64,000 bases of DNA, taken from Kutzneria sp. 744 (GTDB lineage: Bacteria; Actinomycetota; Actinomycetes; Mycobacteriales; Pseudonocardiaceae). The notes below the pieces were generated by a model. The model did not search any database. It was not told the origin of the DNA and worked only from the letters and a program-made list of their open reading frames with translations. The stretch spans positions 8,255,280-8,319,279 of the forward strand of contig NZ_KK037166.1 of the NCBI RefSeq assembly GCF_000568255.1, written 5' to 3'. Both the position numbers and the translations under genes were made by a program. Shown in pieces: positions 1 to 7,835 of this stretch (positions are counted from its first letter, which is position 1; each line of letters opens with the position of its first letter).

Positions 1-4
1 CCCG

Positions 5-412
5 CTAGTCGGCCACCAGTCGGCGCACGATGGGGTGGCCGGCGTCGCGCCAGGCGGCGAAGCCGCCCTCGACGTCGTTGACGTTGCGCAGCCCGAGTTG
101 GCTGCGCAGCTGGTAGGCGGCGAGGCTGGAGGTGTAGCCCTCGTTGCAGAGCAGGATGACCTCCTGCTCGACGTCGTCCGGCCGGAGTTCCTTGAGGCGG
201 TGCGGACTGGTCACGTCCATGCGCCACTCCAACACGTGCCGGGACACCGCGACGGCCCCGGGGATCTCCCCGAACCGCCAGCGGTACTCGGTCGGTCGCA
301 GGTCGACCAGCACCGCGCCGGCCCGCATCGCCTCGGCGGCCTCGGTCGGGCTGTACCGCGTGATGTGCTCGCGGGCCGTCTGCACCAGCCCGCTGACCAG
401 GTCGTCGCTCAT
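5..412 (-). CDS. Rhodanese-like domain protein
   Basis: A single rhodanese domain of 135 residues, the usual size for stand-alone sulfurtransferases. The active-site loop is CNEGYTSS with the catalytic cysteine at about residue 89, and the family LVDLRP strand is present near residue 36. Such proteins carry a persulfide on the cysteine and move sulfane sulfur in the cytoplasm. The ATG overlaps the stop of the cysteine dioxygenase gene as ATGA, so the two are translationally coupled; a role in handling sulfur released from cysteine oxidation is inferred from that pairing. A much longer open frame extends upstream but only this part has homology and a coupled start. Confidence 0.9.
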   Translation of the reverse strand: MSDDLVSGLVQTAREHITRYSPTEAAEAMRAGAVLVDLRPTEYRWRFGEIPGAVAVSRHVLEWRMDVTSPHRLKELRPDDVEQEVILLCNEGYTSSLAAYQLRSQLGLRNVNDVEGGFAAWRDAGHPIVRRLVAD

Positions 413-927
413 ACGGCGGCCTCGCGCAGGCGGGCCGCGGTGGCCTCCAGCGCGGTGGTGTCCGGCTCCGGTGTGTCGCAGGGCACCTGACGCAGGTGGT
501 GAATGCCCGACGGCAGCCAGCAGTAGAAGTTCATCGACGTCAGCGGCTCGGAGTAGGCGTGAATGGAGATGGCGGGCTCCATGCCGACGTTGACCAGGTT
601 GTGCAGGTAGGTCGGCCCGAACGCGACGGAGTCGCCGGACCGGTGGCGGCGGGTGCGCAAGCCTTCCTGCGTGGTGTCGCCGAAATCTTCGATCAGCTGG
701 CCGCTGGCCACGGCGAAGGCGCCGACGCTGCCCCCGTGGTCGTGCAGCAGGGTGTCCTGACCGAGATCCCAGCAGATGAGCCAGACCTCGACGCTGTCGT
801 CGCGGTACAGGCGGGAGAAGTACCGCTCCGTGAGATCGAAGCGGACGTGCGCCGACCACTCGTCGCGGCGCGCGACGTAGTCGTCGACGAGGTCCCGCAA
901 CTGGGCGGGACGGGTCTGAACTGCCAC
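409..927 (-). CDS. Cysteine dioxygenase family protein
   Basis: Cupin-fold thiol dioxygenase of 172 residues that would oxidise cysteine to cysteine sulfinate using non-haem iron. The three-histidine iron site is visible: HDH at residues 62-64 and a third His near 109 in the YLHNLVN segment. The GTG at 927 is chosen because an AAGGG sits a short distance upstream and the protein then starts like other family members; the frame remains open further upstream without homology. It is the first gene of a two-gene operon with the rhodanese. A perfect palindrome in the upstream divergent region may be its operator. Confidence 0.85.
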   Translation of the reverse strand: MAVQTRPAQLRDLVDDYVARRDEWSAHVRFDLTERYFSRLYRDDSVEVWLICWDLGQDTLLHDHGGSVGAFAVASGQLIEDFGDTTQEGLRTRRHRSGDSVAFGPTYLHNLVNVGMEPAISIHAYSEPLTSMNFYCWLPSGIHHLRQVPCDTPEPDTTALEATAARLREAAV

Positions 928-1038
928 GAGACAAGCCCTTCGCTCGGCATCCCACGGTGTCGCCGCGCGCCTTTCCGGGGTATCCGGACCTTCGCGCCAC
1001 GCCAGCGTGGGAGGTATCTCGCCCGGGCCACACCGCCT

Positions 1039-1054
1039 CGGAACAGCTGTTCCG
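1039..1054. promoter_or_regulatory. 16-bp perfect palindrome between divergent genes
   Basis: CGGAACAGCTGTTCCG is a perfect 16-bp palindrome lying between the cysteine dioxygenase gene (minus strand, start 927) and the DUF2294 gene (plus strand, start 1137). Its symmetry and position in a divergent intergenic region fit a dimeric repressor operator. No regulator gene is adjacent, so the binding protein is unknown. Confidence 0.5.
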
Positions 1055-1136
1055 CTGCGGCACGGCTCGGAAGCCACTATGTTGTTGTGGTCTTTGCGCA
1101 GGGTAACCCGCCACACCCGCGAGAGGAAAGCCGCCG

Positions 1137-1520
1137 GTGCGCATCACCAGGGCTCAACGTAACTCGGTCGCCGAGAAGGTCACGAGCCTCGAGCGGTCCT
1201 TCTACGGTCGAGGCCCCCGCAACGTCAAGGTGTCGGTCTCCGACGACGACCCGATCAGCCTGGTCGTGCTGTCCATCGACAGCCTCACCGTCGCCGACGC
1301 CGTGCTGCACGAGCGCGGTCACTCCGACGCCGTGCTGCGCCACCACGAGGCCCTGCACGAGGCGACCAGGCAGGACTTCCTGGACGCCATCGAGGAGATC
1401 GTCGGCAGCCCCGTGTCGGCCTACCTGGCCCAGGTGCACCCGACCACCGGCTACGCCGTGCGGGTGTTCGTCTTCTCCGACCTCGGCGACTTCGACGCTG
1501 ATCCGCCGTCACAGGTGTGA
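1137..1520 (+). CDS. DUF2294 / MpsC-family protein
   Basis: A 127-residue protein matching the DUF2294 family, some members of which are named MpsC for an association with sodium/bicarbonate systems. Family features visible are the N-terminal helix followed by YGRGPRNVKV, and a conserved second half running from the EALHEATR helix to the VRVFVFSD strand. The GTG start at 1137 is preceded by GAGAGGAAA at good spacing. No MpsAB-type membrane partner lies nearby, so the biochemical role is unknown. The last 12 bp overlap the convergent phosphatase gene. Confidence 0.75.
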   Translation: MRITRAQRNSVAEKVTSLERSFYGRGPRNVKVSVSDDDPISLVVLSIDSLTVADAVLHERGHSDAVLRHHEALHEATRQDFLDAIEEIVGSPVSAYLAQVHPTTGYAVRVFVFSDLGDFDADPPSQV

Positions 1521-2162
1521 GACGTCGTTGTAGCCCCGGATGATCCACTGGTCGCCGGCCACCACCAGCACCGACACCGAGGCGTTGTCCGAACCGATGA
1601 ACGTGAACGGCTCGGCCCCGCTGGCCATGGCCAGGACCTGCCCGATCACGCCGCCGTGCACGACGACCGCCACCCGCTGGTCGGGGTGCGCGCCGGCGAT
1701 GCGGCGGATGCCGGCCCCGACCCGTGCGGCCAGCTGCTCGGTGGATTCCGCGCCGGGGATCGCGTCCCAGCGCTGCCGCGCGTTCATTTCCGTCACCAGC
1801 GGATGGCCCTCGGCGACGTGCTTGCGCAGCAGGCCGCCCTCCCACTCGCCGAGATGCACTTCCCGAAGGTCGGGCTCGATCTTCGGGACGATGCCCAGCC
1901 GCTCGGCCAGCGGCGCCGCGGTCTGGTGGGTGCGGCGCAGCGTCGTGACGTAGATCGCGTCGAAGTGCTGGTCCTGGAACCGGTCGGCGAGCTTGACGGC
2001 CTGCTCGCGGCCCTGCGGCGCCAGCTCCGGATCGCCGTGCCCGTCCCGGTAGGGATAGGGCCGGTCGAACCGGGCCGGCGCCGACTCGCCGTGGCGGATC
2101 AGCACCAGCTCGGTGGAGCCGGGCGGCCGCTGGAACCGGAACTGTCGGTACTCGGTGGTCAC
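1509..2162 (-). CDS. Histidine phosphatase family protein
   Basis: A 217-residue member of the phosphoglycerate-mutase-like superfamily. The catalytic motif LIRHGES is near residue 21, RRTHQTA supplies the second conserved arginine, the acidic catalytic residue is in the LREVHLGEWEGG region, and the second histidine is in VVVHGGVIG. These are broad-specificity cytoplasmic phosphomonoesterases; the substrate cannot be read from sequence. It lies 10 bp downstream of the membrane protein gene on the same strand and may be co-transcribed with it and the sigma factor. Confidence 0.88.
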   Translation of the reverse strand: MTTEYRQFRFQRPPGSTELVLIRHGESAPARFDRPYPYRDGHGDPELAPQGREQAVKLADRFQDQHFDAIYVTTLRRTHQTAAPLAERLGIVPKIEPDLREVHLGEWEGGLLRKHVAEGHPLVTEMNARQRWDAIPGAESTEQLAARVGAGIRRIAGAHPDQRVAVVVHGGVIGQVLAMASGAEPFTFIGSDNASVSVLVVAGDQWIIRGYNDVSHL

Positions 2163-2172
2163 CCGGCCGAGC

Positions 2173-3402
2173 CTAGATCGGGAACTGCTCGATCATCTTG
2201 CCGCCGCTGTCCTTGACCATGACGTTCGAGCCGCCGACCGGTTCGCCCAGCCCGGTCACGATGAACGAGCCGTGGTCGACGGTGGCGGTGCGGGCGTCCT
2301 TCCCGGGCGGCTGCAGGGAGACGGTGGCGGCGTCGGCGTCCTGGGCGATGCCGACGATCACCGGTCCGATCTCGGACGGCCCGAACTTGTCGACCGTCAC
2401 CCACGTGATCGCGTGCGTGGTTGGCGGCAAGGGGAGGAACCGGGCTGATTCGCCGGGCACGGAGGAGCACCAGACCAGGGAGTTGCCGACCTTGCCCAGC
2501 TGGGCCCAGTGCTGGTCGTCGACCACCACGGACGCGCCCGCCACGAAGTAGTCGGCGTCGGCGACCGGCGGATTCGCCGCGCTCAGGCAGCCGGCCAGCC
2601 GCTGGCCGGCGGCCGAGGTCCGCTCCGCGTGCTGGTCGATGGTCTGGCGGCTCGACGTCAACGGCTGCGGCAGGTCGGCCTTGGGCACGGTGTAGTCCGG
2701 CGTGGAGAAGCCGCGCAGCGTGACGTGGTCGGTCGGTCGGTAGCCGTTGGGCAGGATGAACACGCCGTTGCCGATCGCCGACGGCGATCCGATGGGGGGC
2801 TGGTCGGGGGTGATCACCAGGTTGTCCACGTCCGCGGCGGTCACGCCGGCGTAGGTGCCCTCGACCGCGGTGAACAGGAGACGCGCCGGCACGTTGCCGG
2901 TCGGCGGGGCCGGATACGGCTTCGACTTCACCGTCACCTGGACCGGGGTGAGCTGGCAGAAGACGATGTCGGTGCCGACCCGGTAGAGCAGCGCGACCAC
3001 GTTGTTGGTCTCGACCCGCAGCAGCGGCGCCCAGGTGTCCGGCTTGTGGTCGGCCTGCCAGCAGCGCTCCATCTCCGCGCCGGTGCCCCAGTCGCGCTGG
3101 GCGTTGTACAGGCCGAAACCGGTCTCGCGGCCGCCGCCGCTGGTGGAGGTGGTCGACGCGGCCGCGTGCGTGGTCGGCGAGGCGTTGGTGACCTTGTGGT
3201 CCTTGTTGCCGAGGATGGCGCTGGTCACGACCGTGGCGCCGGCCATCAGGATCACGACCGAGGCGGCGATGACCACCGGCACCAGGCCGGAGCGGCGGCG
3301 TGCGCGGGGCTCCCGCCCGATCTCGGTCATGATCCGGCGCAGCGCCTGCTGGCGGACGTGCTCGGGCAGGTCCCGCTCGGGCACGTCGAACGGGTCACTC
3401 AT
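2173..3402 (-). CDS. Membrane-anchored partner of ECF sigma factor, unknown function
   Basis: A 409-residue protein with a cytoplasmic N-terminus of about 40 residues, one membrane span (roughly residues 40-62, VPVVIAASVVILMAGATVV), a low-complexity Ser/Thr linker and a large outside domain without a motif I recognise. The start overlaps the sigma factor stop by 8 bp, so the two are co-translated. That arrangement, and the short cytoplasmic segment, suggest an anti-sigma-like or signal-sensing role, but the usual zinc-binding HxxxCxxC motif of anti-sigma factors is absent. Assignment as a regulator is inference from context only. Confidence 0.7.
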   Translation of the reverse strand: MSDPFDVPERDLPEHVRQQALRRIMTEIGREPRARRRSGLVPVVIAASVVILMAGATVVTSAILGNKDHKVTNASPTTHAAASTTSTSGGGRETGFGLYNAQRDWGTGAEMERCWQADHKPDTWAPLLRVETNNVVALLYRVGTDIVFCQLTPVQVTVKSKPYPAPPTGNVPARLLFTAVEGTYAGVTAADVDNLVITPDQPPIGSPSAIGNGVFILPNGYRPTDHVTLRGFSTPDYTVPKADLPQPLTSSRQTIDQHAERTSAAGQRLAGCLSAANPPVADADYFVAGASVVVDDQHWAQLGKVGNSLVWCSSVPGESARFLPLPPTTHAITWVTVDKFGPSEIGPVIVGIAQDADAATVSLQPPGKDARTATVDHGSFIVTGLGEPVGGSNVMVKDSGGKMIEQFPI

Positions 3403-3985
3403 CGAAGCTCTCCTCGGTCATGCTGTCGTCGCTGGTCATGCGACGCAGCCGAGTGCGCGCCCTTGACAGGCGGGAACGGACGCTGACCTCCGTGATGCCG
3501 AGCAGCTCGGCGGCGTCGGCGGTGCTCATCCGCCCGACCATGCACAGCTGCACGGCCTCCCGCTCGGACGCCGGCAGCTCGTCCACCGCGGCCAGCACCT
3601 TCTTGAGGCGCTGCTGCGTGTGGTCCTGCTCGGCCAGCTCCTCGGCGTGGTCCCGGCTCTCCTCGGGCACCGCCAGCTTCGGCACCAGCCGCAGGAACCG
3701 GCTGCGCCGCCGGTGGTCGTTGCGCACGAGGTTCGCCGCCACCGTGTACAGCCACGGCAGGGCACTCTCCCGGATCAACACCACGTCGGCCCGGCGACGC
3801 CAGGCCGTCAGGAACGTCGTCGACAGCACGTCCTCGGCCGCCGACCACGAGCCGGTCAGCCGGTACGCGTAGTTCCAGACGGCCTGCGCATGCCGTTCGA
3901 ACAGCGTGGTGAACGCTGCATGGTCGTCACCGGCGATCGCCTCCCACAGCTGCGCGTCGGGCGCCGACTCAGGGTCGGCCAGCAT
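3395..3985 (-). CDS. ECF-type RNA polymerase sigma factor
   Basis: A 196-residue sigma-70 family protein. Region 2 covers AFTTLFERHAQAVWNYAYRL through PWLYTVAANLVRN, and region 4 covers DELPASEREAVQ with the helix-turn-helix STADAAELLGITEVSVRSRLSRAR. This two-domain size and order is that of extracytoplasmic function sigma factors. The ATG at 3985 has a G-rich tract with GGTGGAG just upstream. The following gene encodes a single-span membrane protein overlapping by 8 bp, the common arrangement of an ECF sigma factor with its regulator. Confidence 0.88.
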   Translation of the reverse strand: MLADPESAPDAQLWEAIAGDDHAAFTTLFERHAQAVWNYAYRLTGSWSAAEDVLSTTFLTAWRRRADVVLIRESALPWLYTVAANLVRNDHRRRSRFLRLVPKLAVPEESRDHAEELAEQDHTQQRLKKVLAAVDELPASEREAVQLCMVGRMSTADAAELLGITEVSVRSRLSRARTRLRRMTSDDSMTEESFDE

Positions 3986-4088
3986 CTCCACCCCCCCTAT
4001 GTGGTCGCAGCCCGGATCATGTTGCATCGAACTGGACAGAAATTCGCGACGAGCCACGAAGGGGGGCCGTTCAGAGGGTTCAGACCGC

Positions 4089-4256
4089 CAACACCGGAGA
4101 GCGCTCGGCCCCGCCCCTGCTTCGCACGGTTGGCGGATTTTCGTCCGCCGCCACCTGACGCGCCCACCCACCCGAGCCGATGCGGCGGGGGAAAATCCGG
4201 CAAGGGCGAGGCAGGGGTCACGAGGGGCCGAGCCGCGACGCCGAAGGCGGCGCCAA
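4089..4256 (-). repeat. Structured intergenic repeat, copy A (reverse orientation)
   Basis: Read on the minus strand this matches the elements at 47481-47657 and 48084-48248. It starts with a short GC hairpin (arms CGCCG/CGGCG at 4239-4252), then GGCTCGGCCCCTCGTGACCC, and then a long imperfect stem closing on GGCCGAGCGC. The inner stem here is GGATTTTC paired with GAAAATCC plus CCGCCGC paired with GCGGCGG. The other copies instead have TCGAGG/CCTCGA at the second position, so the stem sequence changes but pairing is kept. It lies just after the stop of the GH3 gene and before the sigma factor gene. Confidence 0.8.
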
Positions 4257-4260
4257 AGAC

Positions 4261-5385
4261 TCAGTGCAGGCTGCCCCGCATCTGCAACACGCGGTCCACG
4301 GAGGCGTCGAAGGCGCTGTGGTCCAGCTTGTTGGACGTGACGGCGGCGGAGATCGCGGCGGCGGCCTGGTCGCCCTGGCTGACGTCGCGGCCGGAGCACA
4401 GGATGAGGTCCATGCCGGCGCCGGCGGCGGTGACGGCGCGCTGGCCGGTGTCGCCGAAGGCCTGCAGGGAGCCGGCCTCCAGGGCGTCGGTGATGGTGAC
4501 GCCCTTGAAGCCGAGGCGGCCGCGCAGCTCCTGGTTGATGATCGTGGCGGACATGCCGGCCGGCTTCGTGTCGAGCGCGGGGTAGATGGCCCAGGACAGC
4601 ATCACGGACTTCACGCCGGCGGCGATCGAGCCCGGGTAGGCGGCCTCGTCGACGGAGCGCAGCGTGTCGGCGGAGGCGGTGAGCGTGACCGGCTGCTCGT
4701 CGGTGTTCTGCTGGGTGGTGGCCGAGCCGAGGCCGGGGAAGTGCTTGACCGTGGCGGCGACGCCGGTCTGCTGCTGGGCGGTGACGAAGGCCTGGCCGAG
4801 CGTGTTCACCTTGGCCGGGTCCTGGCTGTAGGAGCGCTGGGCTGAGTCGTCGAAGTCGCCGGGGGTGCGGAAGACGTCCAGCACTGGCGCGAGGTTGAAG
4901 TTCATGCCGACGCCGGCCAGGTTCTTGCCGGCCCCGTCGCCCGCGGCGGCGGCCTGCTGCTGCGCGTCGGCGGCCTGCCCGATCTGCTTCTCCGACATGG
5001 TCGGCGCGCCGGGCAGCCGTCGGACCAGGCCGCCCTCCTGGTCGGTCATGAGCAGCAGCGGCTGGTGCACGGGGCTCTGCGCGGCGGCCTGCCGCAGCTG
5101 GCCGACCACGCCGGTGATCTGGGCGGTGGACTTGATGTTCTCGCTGAAGAAGATCACGCCGCCGACCCGGCCCTGGCGGATCCGGTCCAGCAGCGTCTGC
5201 GGCGGCGTCGCGCCCGGGTACGAGTAGATGACCCGCTGCCCGACCCGCTGGTCGATGGACAGCCCCGTGGGGGCCGGGCTGTTGGTCGCGAGCGGGGCCG
5301 GCGTGCCGACCAGCGCCAGCGGTCCGGCCATGGTCACGACGACGGCCCAGCGGACGACGTCCGAAATGGTGCTGCCCATGCGCAC
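4261..5385 (-). CDS. GH3 family beta-N-acetylhexosaminidase-like protein
   Basis: A 374-residue single-domain GH3 protein of the NagZ type, with an N-terminal hydrophobic segment (about residues 10-28) suggesting export or membrane anchoring. Visible family motifs are LLMTDQEGG near the substrate pocket, VKHFPGLG, and TDALEA carrying the nucleophile aspartate. The usual KHFPGHG followed by a D-S-H acid/base loop is altered here: the second His is Leu and the following loop reads TTQQNTDE. Activity on muropeptide or chitin-derived GlcNAc is therefore likely but not assured. It is followed by a structured repeat. Confidence 0.82.
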   Translation of the reverse strand: MRMGSTISDVVRWAVVVTMAGPLALVGTPAPLATNSPAPTGLSIDQRVGQRVIYSYPGATPPQTLLDRIRQGRVGGVIFFSENIKSTAQITGVVGQLRQAAAQSPVHQPLLLMTDQEGGLVRRLPGAPTMSEKQIGQAADAQQQAAAAGDGAGKNLAGVGMNFNLAPVLDVFRTPGDFDDSAQRSYSQDPAKVNTLGQAFVTAQQQTGVAATVKHFPGLGSATTQQNTDEQPVTLTASADTLRSVDEAAYPGSIAAGVKSVMLSWAIYPALDTKPAGMSATIINQELRGRLGFKGVTITDALEAGSLQAFGDTGQRAVTAAGAGMDLILCSGRDVSQGDQAAAAISAAVTSNKLDHSAFDASVDRVLQMRGSLH

Positions 5386-5415
5386 CAGTTAACCGCATCT
5401 GGTGAATACGAGCAT

Positions 5416-5582
5416 CGAACGGGCACCGTCACGCCGGGAAACGGGCACAACACGGGCCGTTGACCATGGCGATAGCAGCTGAGCGCCACTCAAACGGGCG
5501 AAAATCGGGCAGCGCGGCGCCCACTGTGGCGCTGGCCACACCGTGACGACGGTGTTAAACCTGATTCCTGCCCGAACGGGCC
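5416..5582. promoter_or_regulatory. Phased ACGGGC direct repeats upstream of DeoR gene
   Basis: Six copies of (A/T)CGGGC occur at 5419, 5441, 5452, 5494, 5505 and 5576, most preceded by AA or GA. Spacings of 22, 11, 42, 11 and 71 bp include two exact 11-bp steps and one 22-bp step, close to helical phasing. The last copy forms the palindrome GCCCGAACGGGC with an inverted half-site. The array fills the region between the divergent GH3 gene and the DeoR regulator, fitting an operator for that regulator. Confidence 0.5.
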
Positions 5583-5625
5583 GGTCAATGCCCGAGTCAA
5601 CACAGCGCTGTGGAGGTGGGTTTCG

Positions 5626-6387
5626 ATGCAGGCGGACGAGCGCCAGCGCCGGATCCTGGCCCGCGCGCGGGCCAACGGGCGGGTGGACGTCGGCGACGTG
5701 GCGACCGAGCTGGACGTCGCGCCGGAGACCGTCCGCCGTGACCTGAAGCTGCTCGACCAGCACGGGCTGGTGCGCCGCACCCACGGTGGTGCGGTGCCGG
5801 TGGAGACCGCGGGCTACGAGACCGGCATCGCCTACCGCGCGACCTCGCACCTGCCCGAGAAGCGGCGCATCGCCCGTGCCGCCGCGGACCGGCTGGGCGA
5901 CGCGGAGACGGTGTTCATCGACGAGGGCTTCACCCCGCAGCTGGTGGCCGAGTCGCTGCCGACCGACCGCCCGCTGACGGTCGTGACGGCGTCGCTGCCG
6001 GCGGCCGCGGCGCTGTCGAGCACGCCCAGCGTCACCGTGCTGCTGCTGGGCGGGCGACTGCGCGGGCACACTTTGGCGACCGTGGACCACTGGGTGCTGC
6101 GCATGCTGGGCGAGATGGTGATCGACCTGGCTTACATAGGGGCCAACGGGATCTCCCGCGAGCACGGCCTGACCACACCCGATCCGGCGGTCGGCGCGGT
6201 CAAGGCGAAGGCCGTCGCGGTGTCCCGGCGGCGCGTTTTCGTCGGCGTGCACACCAAGTTCGGCGTGGCCAGCTTCAGCCGGTTCGCCGACATCGCGGAC
6301 TTCGAGGCCATCGTCACCGACACCGGACTGTCCACGGCGGACGGTCAGCGCTACGCGGTGCTGGGGCCGAAGATCGTCCGCGTCTGA
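5626..6387 (+). CDS. DeoR/GlpR family transcriptional regulator
   Basis: A 253-residue regulator with the N-terminal DeoR winged helix (RVDVGDVATELDVAPETVRRDLKLL, then VRRTHGGAVPV) and the C-terminal DeoRC sensor domain related to ribose phosphate isomerase (VFIDEGFTPQLVAESL, LIGANGIS-like YIGANGIS). Such proteins repress sugar or polyol genes and are released by phosphorylated sugars. An AGGTGGG-type ribosome site precedes the ATG. It is followed in the same direction by an ABC uptake operon and dehydrogenase, which it probably controls through the phased repeats upstream. Confidence 0.9.
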   Translation: MQADERQRRILARARANGRVDVGDVATELDVAPETVRRDLKLLDQHGLVRRTHGGAVPVETAGYETGIAYRATSHLPEKRRIARAAADRLGDAETVFIDEGFTPQLVAESLPTDRPLTVVTASLPAAAALSSTPSVTVLLLGGRLRGHTLATVDHWVLRMLGEMVIDLAYIGANGISREHGLTTPDPAVGAVKAKAVAVSRRRVFVGVHTKFGVASFSRFADIADFEAIVTDTGLSTADGQRYAVLGPKIVRV

Positions 6388-6472
6388 TCGAGGACTCCCG
6401 GTGCGCGCCACCGGGACATGGGGGCTGTCCGTTATGCCCAGGCGTTACAGGAAAAACGAGGAGATGTCTCGG

Positions 6473-7834
6473 ATGGCGCGAATCGGAGCACGCCGTGCCG
6501 TGGGTGCGGCGACGGGTGCGATGCTGGTGGCCGCGGCGCTGACCGCGTGCAGCGGCGCGGGTGGCGGGGGCGCCGGCGGCGCGAACTCGATCAACGTGCT
6601 GATGGTGAACAACCCTCAGATGGTCGACCTGCAGAAGCTCACGGCCGACAACTTCACCAAGCAGACCGGCATCACGGTCAACTTCACCGTGCTGCCGGAG
6701 AACGACGTCCGCGACAAGATCAGCCAGGACTTCTCCAGCCAGGCCGGCCAGTACGACGTCGCCACCATCAGCAACTACGAGATCCCCTTCTACGCCAAGA
6801 ACGGCTGGCTCGCGCCGCTGGACGAGCACATCAGCAAGGACACCGCGTTCGACCAGAACGACATCCTGGAGCCGATGCGGGTGTCGCTGACCGCGGAGGA
6901 CGGCAAGGTCTACGGCGAGCCGTTCTACGGCGAGTCCTCTTTCCTCATGTACCGCAAGGATGTCTTCCAGGCCAAGGGTCTGACCATGCCGGCCAACCCG
7001 ACGTGGCAGCAGGTAGCCGACCTGGCCGCGCAGGCCGACGGGGCGCAGCCGGGCATGAAGGGCATCTGCCTGCGCGGCCAGCCCGGCTGGGGCGAGGTGA
7101 TGGCCCCGCTCGACACCGTCGTCAACACCTTCGGCGGCACCTGGTTCACCAAGGACTGGCAGGCCCAGCTGACCAGCCCGGAGTTCAAGCAGGCCACCCA
7201 GTTCTACGTGGACCTGGTCAAGGCGCACGGTGAGTCCGGCGCCCCTCAGGCCGGCTTCTCCGAGTGCCTGAACAACCTGGAGCAGGGCAAGGTCGCCATG
7301 TGGTACGACGCGACCTCGGCCGCGGGTTCGTTGGAGGCCAAGGAATCCCCGGTCGCCGGCAAGCTCGGCTACGTGCCGGCCCCGGTCATGAAGACCAAGT
7401 CCGCCGGCTGGCTCTACACCTGGGCCTGGGGTGTGCAGAAGGCGTCCAAGAAGCAGGACAACGCCTGGAAGTTCCTCTCGTGGGCGTCCGGAAAGGACTA
7501 CGAGAACCTGGTCGGCAAGCAGCTGGGCTGGTCCCGCGTGCCCGCCGGCAAGCGCGCCTCGACGTACGAGAACGCGGACTACGTGAAGACGGCCGGCGCG
7601 TTCGCCGAGCAGACCAAGAACGCGATCAGCTCTGCCGACCCGAAGAACCCGGGTGTGCAGCCGCGGCCGACGCTGGGCATCCAGTTCGTCGACATCCCGG
7701 AGTTCACCGACCTGGGCACCAAGGTGTCGCAGCAGATCAGCTCGGCCATCGCCGGATCGACCACGGTGGACGCCGCGCTCGAAGCGTCACAGCAACTGGC
7801 CGCGCAGGTCGCCACCAAGTACCAGGGCAAGTGA
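6473..7834 (+). CDS. ABC transporter polyol/sugar-binding lipoprotein
   Basis: A family 1 extracellular solute-binding protein of about 453 residues. It has a lipoprotein signal with lipobox LTAC around residue 24 followed by a Gly-rich linker. The body carries the sorbitol/mannitol-type motifs YDVATISNYEIPFYAKNGWL and FYGESSFLMYRKDVF. The ATG at 6473 is preferred because GAGGAG at 6458-6463 is 9 bp upstream; the ATG at 6464 directly abuts that site. It would deliver substrate to the two permeases encoded next. Confidence 0.88.
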   Translation: MARIGARRAVGAATGAMLVAAALTACSGAGGGGAGGANSINVLMVNNPQMVDLQKLTADNFTKQTGITVNFTVLPENDVRDKISQDFSSQAGQYDVATISNYEIPFYAKNGWLAPLDEHISKDTAFDQNDILEPMRVSLTAEDGKVYGEPFYGESSFLMYRKDVFQAKGLTMPANPTWQQVADLAAQADGAQPGMKGICLRGQPGWGEVMAPLDTVVNTFGGTWFTKDWQAQLTSPEFKQATQFYVDLVKAHGESGAPQAGFSECLNNLEQGKVAMWYDATSAAGSLEAKESPVAGKLGYVPAPVMKTKSAGWLYTWAWGVQKASKKQDNAWKFLSWASGKDYENLVGKQLGWSRVPAGKRASTYENADYVKTAGAFAEQTKNAISSADPKNPGVQPRPTLGIQFVDIPEFTDLGTKVSQQISSAIAGSTTVDAALEASQQLAAQVATKYQGK

Positions 7835-7835
7835 C

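Noticed and set aside
3395-5398. 667-codon minus-strand open frame spanning sigma factor and GH3 gene
   Set aside because: Only the last 196 codons have homology; the rest is a shadow of the GH3 gene in another frame, made open by high GC.
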